8,141 bases of DNA. Origin: Burkholderiales bacterium. Its GTDB lineage: Bacteria > Actinomycetota > Thermoleophilia > Gaiellales > Gaiellaceae. This document shows, piece after piece, positions 5,281-8,141 of the stretch. Under the pieces are notes generated by a model. That model saw only the letters and a list, made by a program, of their open reading frames with translations. It ran no database searches and was not told the origin of the DNA. Made by a program: the position numbers and the translations under genes. The stretch's first letter is position 1, and every line of letters begins with the position of its first letter. The stretch spans positions 1-8,141 of the forward strand of contig JAICUZ010000113.1 in NCBI GenBank assembly GCA_025935595.1. Reading direction: 5' to 3'.

Positions 5281-6336
5281 TTACGCCTCGGCCTCCTTGG
5301 GCGAGAAGATCACCGCGGGCACGTCTTCCTCCGCGGGGTCGACGTCCCGTAGGACGACGTCGAACACCGTCATCGTGACCGCGGCGATCGGCACGGCGAA
5401 CAGCACCGCCCAGCCGCTGAAGAGGATCCCGACCGTCGTTACCGAGACGAGCACGAGAAGCGGTGAGAGACCGACGGCGTCGCCGAGCACCCGCGGCATG
5501 ACGAGGTAGTCCTCGAGGAGGCGAACCGCGAGCACGCAGGCCGCCGCGAGTGCAGCGACGTGCACGGACGCGGTGAACCCGACCGCGACGGCGAGACCGC
5601 CGGCGGTGAGCGGACCGATCACGGGCACCACTTCCACGAGCCCGGCGAACGCACCGACCAGGATCCAGTACGGCTCGCCGATCGCCCAGAACAGCAGGGA
5701 GAGGACGACGGCGACCGCCACGATGAGGAGCACCTGACCGCGCACGAACGCACCGAGCCGGAGATCGATCAGCGCCCATGTGTCGCGCACCTTCTTGCGC
5801 CGTGGCCGGGGTAACAGCGAGCAGAGGACATCGACCGCCTTGTCGCGCTCGAAGATCCAGTAGGCCGCAGCAGCGAACGTGAAGAGCACACCGATCACGA
5901 CCTCGAACGCCTTGATGCCGATGCCCACGACCGGTTTCACGAGCCCGTCCCGTTTCGGGAGGTCGTTCAGCTGCTTCCGCAGAGCGGTGAGAACCTGATG
6001 CTTGACGCCTTTCGAATGCTCGGCGGCGCGCGCGACCTCGGCCTTGCCGCTCGGACTGAGCGCGTGGTCGACCTGGTGCAGGGCAGCCGGTGCCGCGAAG
6101 GAAAGAGCGACCGCGATCGCGCCGACCAATGCGAGGTAGTGGAGTGCCAGGCCGAGCGGGGCCGGCACGCGGTGCCGTGCGAGCCAGTCGATCGACGGGC
6201 GGATCGCGGCGGCGATGATCATCGCCGAGAACAGCAGCCCGACGACGAGGCGGAGCTTCCAGAGCGCCAGGGTTGCGACGACGATCCCGACGACGACGAG
6301 CGTCACGATCGCCGCGCGTTTCGCGGTGTCAAGCAT
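5281..6336 (-). CDS. AI-2E/PerM (UPF0118) family transporter
   Basis: This is a 351-residue integral membrane protein of the AI-2E transporter family, whose members have been linked to autoinducer-2 export, sodium/proton exchange or permease roles; the substrate cannot be predicted here. The family plan is clear: two N-terminal membrane segments (about 9-27, 31-49), a third (about 61-83), a long soluble region (about 85-140), then C-terminal membrane segments. Conserved stretches include FVRGQ (197-201), VEVVPVIGPL (234-243) and MPRVLGDAVGLSPLLVL (280-296). Length is typical. The acidic tail (DVDPAEEDVP, 331-340) is cytoplasmic by charge. The ATG start (6334-6336) has only a weak purine run (GGGAAAG) upstream. 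It is the first gene of a two-gene minus-strand unit with the MFS gene and shares a 77-bp divergent region with uvrA. Confidence 0.92.
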   Translation of the reverse strand: MLDTAKRAAIVTLVVVGIVVATLALWKLRLVVGLLFSAMIIAAAIRPSIDWLARHRVPAPLGLALHYLALVGAIAVALSFAAPAALHQVDHALSPSGKAEVARAAEHSKGVKHQVLTALRKQLNDLPKRDGLVKPVVGIGIKAFEVVIGVLFTFAAAAYWIFERDKAVDVLCSLLPRPRRKKVRDTWALIDLRLGAFVRGQVLLIVAVAVVLSLLFWAIGEPYWILVGAFAGLVEVVPVIGPLTAGGLAVAVGFTASVHVAALAAACVLAVRLLEDYLVMPRVLGDAVGLSPLLVLVSVTTVGILFSGWAVLFAVPIAAVTMTVFDVVLRDVDPAEEDVPAVIFSPKEAEA

Positions 6337-6379
6337 GGCGGCCGGTCTTTCCCATTCCGAGCCGTTTTCAAGCCCTGGG

Positions 6380-6393
6380 CGAACGCCTGTTCG
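6380..6393. promoter_or_regulatory. LexA (SOS) operator upstream of uvrA
   Basis: CGAACGCCTGTTCG fits the Gram-positive/actinobacterial LexA box (CGAAC-N4-GTTCG); all outer half-site bases match and only the central four vary. It sits between the -35 and -10 positions of the uvrA promoter, 5 bp before the TACAAT -10, so bound LexA would block RNA polymerase. uvrA is a classical SOS gene. The site could also influence the divergent AI-2E gene 43 bp away. Confidence 0.9.
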
Positions 6394-6398
6394 CGTAG

Positions 6399-6404
6399 TA
6401 CAAT
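6399..6404 (+). promoter_or_regulatory. uvrA -10 element (TACAAT), near-leaderless start
   Basis: TACAAT is close to the TATAAT consensus and fits the actinobacterial TAnnnT pattern. The uvrA ATG begins 9 nt after it, so transcription would start at or within about 3 nt of the ATG. No Shine-Dalgarno sequence fits in that space. A clear -35 hexamer is not visible, as the expected place overlaps the LexA box edge. Confidence 0.7.
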
Positions 6405-6413
6405 GGCCGTCCC

Positions 6414-8141
6414 ATGGCAGCCGACGAGCTCGTCGTCCACGGCGCCCGGGAGCACAACCTGAAGGACATCACGGTGCGGCTCCCGAGGAACGCCCTCATT
6501 TGCATCACCGGGCTCTCGGGCTCCGGCAAGTCGAGCCTTGCCTTCGACACGATCTACGCCGAGGGGCAGCGCCGGTACGTCGAGTCGCTCTCCGCCTACG
6601 CGCGGCAGTTCCTGCAGATGATGGAGAAGCCCGACGTCGACTCGATCGACGGCCTCAGCCCGGCGATCTCGATCGATCAGAAGACGACGTCACGGAACCC
6701 GCGTTCGACGGTCGGCACGGTGACCGAGATCTACGACTACCTCCGCCTGCTCTACGCACGGGTCGGGCGGCCGCATTGCCCGATCGACGGCCGGCCGATC
6801 ACGGGGCAGTCGATCGACGCGATCGTCGAGGAGATCCTCTCGCTGCCCGACGGGACGCGGTTCACGGTCAACGCGCCGGTCGTGCGCGACCGGAAGGGCG
6901 AGTACCGGGAGCTGTTCGAGTCGCTTCGCAGCGAAGGCTTCTCACGCGTCAAGGTCGACGGCGAGCAGCACACGCTCGAGGAGCCGCCGGCGCTCGACAA
7001 GAAGTTCAAGCACACGATCGAGGTCGTCGTCGACCGTCTCGTCATGAAGGAAGACCTGCGCACGCGGCTGACCGGCTCGGTCGAGACGGCCGCTGCATTG
7101 GCTGAAGGACTTGTCGTCGTCGACCTGGTCACTGTGCCTGATGGCGAGGGCCGCCAAGACGGCCCTCGCAGCGGCGAGGTCAAGACGTACTCCCAGAACT
7201 TCGCGTGCCCGGAGCACGGCAGCGTCCTGCCGGAGCTGCAGCCGCGCATCTTCTCGTTCAACTCACCGCACGGAGCGTGCCCGCGCTGCACCGGCCTCGG
7301 TGCGCAGCAGGAGATCGATCCCGACCTGCTCGTGCCCGACCCCGATCTGTCGATCGACGACGGCGCACTCGTTCCGTGGGCGGTCGGCGGCAGTGGGTTC
7401 TACGAGTCGGTGATCCAGGCGATCGCCGACCGGTACGAGGTCCCGACCGACGTCCCGTGGCGCGCGTTGACGCAGGCGCAGCAGGACTGGTTCCTCTACG
7501 GAACCGACGGCGACAAGGTGTACGTCCAGTACCGGAACAAGATGGGGCGCCGGCGCTCGTACATGATCGCGTTCGAAGGGATCGTCTCGTCGCTCGAGCG
7601 CCGCTACCGCGAGACGGACTCGTCGACTCAGCGCGACCGCATCGAGGAGTACATGTCGTTCCGCCCCTGCCCGGTGTGCAAGGGCGCGCGGCTGAAGCCC
7701 GAGGTGCTCGCCGTCACCGTCGGCGACCGCAACATCCACGCGTTCACCAAGCAGTCGATCACCGCAGCGCTGCGGTTCCTCGACAGCCTCGACCTGACCA
7801 AGACCGAGGAGCTGATCGGCCACCGGATCGTGAAGGAGATCCGCGAGCGGCTCACGTTCCTCGACGACGTCGGCGTCGGCTATCTGAACCTCGATCGAGC
7901 GAGCGCGACGCTCTCGGGCGGCGAGGCGCAGCGGCTGCGGCTCGCGACGCAGATCGGCTCGCAGCTCGTCGGTGTCCTCTACATCCTCGACGAGCCCTCG
8001 ATCGGGCTTCATCAGCGCGACAACGGGAAGCTGATCGGGACGCTCGAGCGGCTGCGCGACCTCGGCAACACCGTGCTCGTCGTCGAGCACGACGAGCAGA
8101 TGATGCGCACCGCCGACTGGCTCGTGGACATGGGGCCGGGG
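6414..8141 (+). CDS. uvrA: UvrABC excinuclease subunit A (3' end outside window)
   Basis: UvrA is the ABC-type ATPase that first recognises bulky DNA damage and delivers UvrB. 576 codons are visible, about 60% of the usual 940-960, with no stop before the window ends. The first nucleotide-binding domain is complete: Walker A GLSGSGKSS (33-41), ABC signature LSGGEAQ (500-506), Walker B ILDEPS (D526, E527) and H-loop His559 in VVEHDEQ. The inserted signature and UvrB-binding regions are present, with a zinc site CPEH (265-268) and CPRC (289-292). The second ligand is Cx2H instead of the Cx2C of E. coli. Another CPVC pair is in SFRPCPVCKGARL (encoded near 7668-7680). The second ATPase half lies outside the window. 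The start is fixed by family alignment (MAADELVVHGAREHNLKD) and by the promoter just upstream. Expression is probably SOS-induced through the LexA box. Confidence 0.98.
   Translation, partial: MAADELVVHGAREHNLKDITVRLPRNALICITGLSGSGKSSLAFDTIYAEGQRRYVESLSAYARQFLQMMEKPDVDSIDGLSPAISIDQKTTSRNPRSTVGTVTEIYDYLRLLYARVGRPHCPIDGRPITGQSIDAIVEEILSLPDGTRFTVNAPVVRDRKGEYRELFESLRSEGFSRVKVDGEQHTLEEPPALDKKFKHTIEVVVDRLVMKEDLRTRLTGSVETAAALAEGLVVVDLVTVPDGEGRQDGPRSGEVKTYSQNFACPEHGSVLPELQPRIFSFNSPHGACPRCTGLGAQQEIDPDLLVPDPDLSIDDGALVPWAVGGSGFYESVIQAIADRYEVPTDVPWRALTQAQQDWFLYGTDGDKVYVQYRNKMGRRRSYMIAFEGIVSSLERRYRETDSSTQRDRIEEYMSFRPCPVCKGARLKPEVLAVTVGDRNIHAFTKQSITAALRFLDSLDLTKTEELIGHRIVKEIRERLTFLDDVGVGYLNLDRASATLSGGEAQRLRLATQIGSQLVGVLYILDEPSIGLHQRDNGKLIGTLERLRDLGNTVLVVEHDEQMMRTADWLVDMGPG
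7144..7169. repeat. Perfect 10-bp hairpin inside uvrA
   Basis: GCGAGGGCCG (7144-7153) and CGGCCCTCGC (7160-7169) are exact reverse complements with a 6-nt spacer. The sequence encodes part of a hydrophilic linker (DGEGRQDGPRSGE) before the zinc-binding segment, where UvrA proteins vary. No T-run follows, so it is unlikely to terminate transcription. Confidence 0.7.

Noticed and set aside
7263..8090. 275-codon minus-strand frame
   Set aside because: It is antisense to uvrA, which has full ATPase motifs in the same stretch; its composition is shadow-like.

Overview
The window is GC-rich (about two-thirds G+C by eye) chromosomal DNA from a bacterium, most likely an actinomycete-type organism (Actinomycetota, possibly a Thermoleophilia-like lineage). 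This placement is inferred from base composition, GTG starts, a Gram-positive/actinobacterial LexA box (GAAC-N4-GTTC), several starts that look leaderless, and the uvrB...uvrA neighbourhood with an MFS transporter between the two. I cannot place it more precisely. No rRNA, tRNA, CRISPR array, insertion sequence or phage gene was seen.

Layout. The left edge is the 3' 85% or so of uvrB on the + strand. It runs into two small membrane-protein genes: a GlsB/YeaQ-like protein with a C-terminal SHOCT-like segment, overlapping the uvrB stop by 4 bp, and a 77-residue GlsB/YeaQ-like protein 5 bp further on. This trio looks like one transcription unit. It meets a calcineurin-like metallophosphoesterase gene (- strand) stop to stop, with no gap. 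That gene diverges, across only 28 bp, from a gene for an unrecognised 80-residue single-span membrane protein (+ strand). A 108-bp gap follows, holding a possible broken mini-gene and a repeat array at the start of a MacroD-type macrodomain gene (+ strand). The macrodomain gene overlaps the 3' end of a - strand MFS transporter gene by 34 bp. An AI-2E/PerM-family transporter lies upstream of the MFS gene on the same strand, separated by 30 bp containing a strong inverted repeat. On the right, uvrA (+ strand) diverges from the AI-2E gene and runs off the window after 576 codons.

How the genes fit together. UvrA and UvrB are the damage-recognition and damage-verification subunits of nucleotide excision repair. 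The 77-bp AI-2E/uvrA gap carries a canonical LexA operator directly followed by a TACAAT -10 element and the uvrA ATG, so uvrA is very probably SOS-controlled. The genes between the uvr genes have no obvious shared pathway. The macrodomain protein (ADP-ribose chemistry) has at most a speculative link to repair. The rest are envelope proteins and one phosphohydrolase.

I see no clear new multi-gene defence or biosynthetic system. The parts most worth a second look are regulatory: compact promoters close to start codons, two inverted repeats that cover start codons (macrodomain and MFS), a 28-bp divergent promoter region, and the uvrB-coupled pair of small GlsB-like membrane proteins.
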